From contig CM055318.2 of assembly GCA_029255685.2 (NCBI GenBank), positions 31,484,001-31,548,000 of the forward strand: a stretch of 64,000 bases of DNA, given 5' to 3'. Both the position numbers and the translations under genes were made by a program. Of this stretch, positions 63,335 to 64,000 are shown piece after piece (position 1 is the first letter of the stretch; each line of letters opens with the position of its first letter). The stretch is from Silene conica (lineage: Eukaryota; Streptophyta; Magnoliopsida; Caryophyllales; Caryophyllaceae). The notes under the pieces are model-generated. The model did no database searches. It saw only the letters and a program-made list of their open reading frames with translations, and was not told the DNA's origin.

Positions 63335-64000
63335 ATATTACTTGTAAGGAAATTGTTATCTTCGTCTGAAATTAATCCGTTAATAGATTTAAAGTCTTCA
63401 TTTTCGTCAAAATGACAAAGTTGATTCTTTGTAAATCTAAGTTCAAACTCGTCAGATATTTCTTGTTTAATAAGGTCTTGATCAATAATATAAGCACCAT
63501 TTTTATTTATGAATTGCTTAATCCCATTTCTGCTTTGTCTAATAGTGGCATGATTTTGAAAATATTTGGTATTACTATCTCCAAAATTAGCTTTATTTAT
63601 ACAAATTTTTTGTTGCCAATAAATGCGTTTGTAATCTAGCAAGGCATCACGTTTTTTCAACCATTTCAACTGAGCAACTTCTAGAGCCGTAATATGGGAT
63701 GAACCAAGATGGTTTTGTATATTTTCTAACTTTTTTTCAGCTATAGAAAGTTGTCTAAAGATATTTCCGAAAGTAGATTGATTCCATTTTTTAGCCTTTT
63801 GCTTTAGAAATTTGCATTTTTGAGAAAGGCAAAACATATAGGACCCCTGAAATTGGTGTTGCCAACATTTTTTTTACTAATTTACTAAAATCGTCTCGAA
63901 GGGTCCACATAAGCTCGAAACGAAAAGGAGGAGCTTTCGCATGTGCTTGGTCATGAAATTTTACGGAGATAGGACAATGGTCGGAACTAGTAAAAGCATG

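Larger units (their letters stand above)
57750..64000 (-). pseudogene. L1-type LINE, ORF2, minus strand, continues past the window end
   Basis: A poly-T at 57750-57761 is the A tail on the minus strand. Reading down from 64000: the end of the endonuclease (AFTSSDHCPISVKF), then a linker (63837-63328). The reverse transcriptase follows (61964-60360) with KVPGPDGFPIEFFQKYWDIV, LIPKIDNP, GIRQGGPLSPYIF and the catalytic FADD. Next come the zf-RVT finger (60378-60118 and 58668-58560) and RNase H (58250-57967; VAEALALKEGILAAKH, VEGDNLCVINSL). Frame breaks lie near 61480, 61025 and 60468. Two solo LTRs split it (58740-60095 and 61975-63334). Removing them restores the order of domains. Confidence 0.88.

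Overview
This window is repeat-rich nuclear DNA from a flowering plant, almost certainly a eudicot. The evidence is plant-type split genes (PEX10, YLMG2), GT-AG introns, Athila/Tat-type and chromovirus-type LTR retrotransposons, plant L1-type LINEs, MULE/FAR1 transposase relatives and many MITE-like elements. I cannot name the species. No bacterial, organellar, tRNA, rRNA or CRISPR feature was seen.

Layout. 1-11.0 kb: the 3' part of a decayed MULE (mudrA-like) transposase gene on + is cut by two LTR insertions. One is a solo LTR (92-1957, TSD TGGCC). The other is a complete non-autonomous gag-protease element (2723-10848, TSD ACTAA, two 1561-bp LTRs, tRNA-Asp primer site, no RT, RNase H or integrase). 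11.3-15.3 kb: on -, a two-exon GRF zinc-finger protein and a FAR1/FHY3-like transposase frame with three in-frame stops. 18.5-24.8 kb: a complete 11-exon PEX10 gene on -, whose last intron holds a 1.09-kb element with long inverted ends. 25.4-30.1 kb: DNA-transposon debris (a long-TIR element, CACTA-type subterminal repeats, a hAT-type MITE) and LTR scraps. 30.8-33.0 kb: a 7-exon gene on - for a predicted plastid/thylakoid protein of unknown function. 34-36 kb: a dead LINE. 36.6-42.0 kb: a GPI-anchored-type secreted protein (+), a small three-helix membrane protein (-) and YLMG2 (-).

42.2-54.1 kb is a clear nest. A MULE-like element (9-bp TSD TTTGTAATT) about 170 bp upstream of the YLMG2 start codon was interrupted inside its right terminal repeat by a 10.3-kb LARD-type LTR element on - (TSD GTACA). 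One LTR of that element then received an Athila-like solo LTR (TSD GTGAA) and a MITE. 55-57.7 kb: a FAR1-domain relic, then a hAT-like element carrying a 5'-truncated LINE with a 14-bp TSD. 57.75 kb to the end: a large LINE on -, frameshifted and split by two further solo LTRs (TSDs ACATG and ATATT).

The five or six host genes are ordinary housekeeping, plastid or cell-surface genes with no sign of forming a pathway together. The most unusual signals are in the repeats. Two unrelated LTR groups carry extra copies of a 'small hairpin plus polypurine tract' cassette. Two LTR groups carry arrays of short palindromic motifs (GGTCGRCCGACC type and CTCGATCGAG type), and in the first family the motifs form two mutually complementary clusters per LTR. 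Exon structures were built by eye from splice consensus, reading frame and remembered family similarity. No alignment or search was run.
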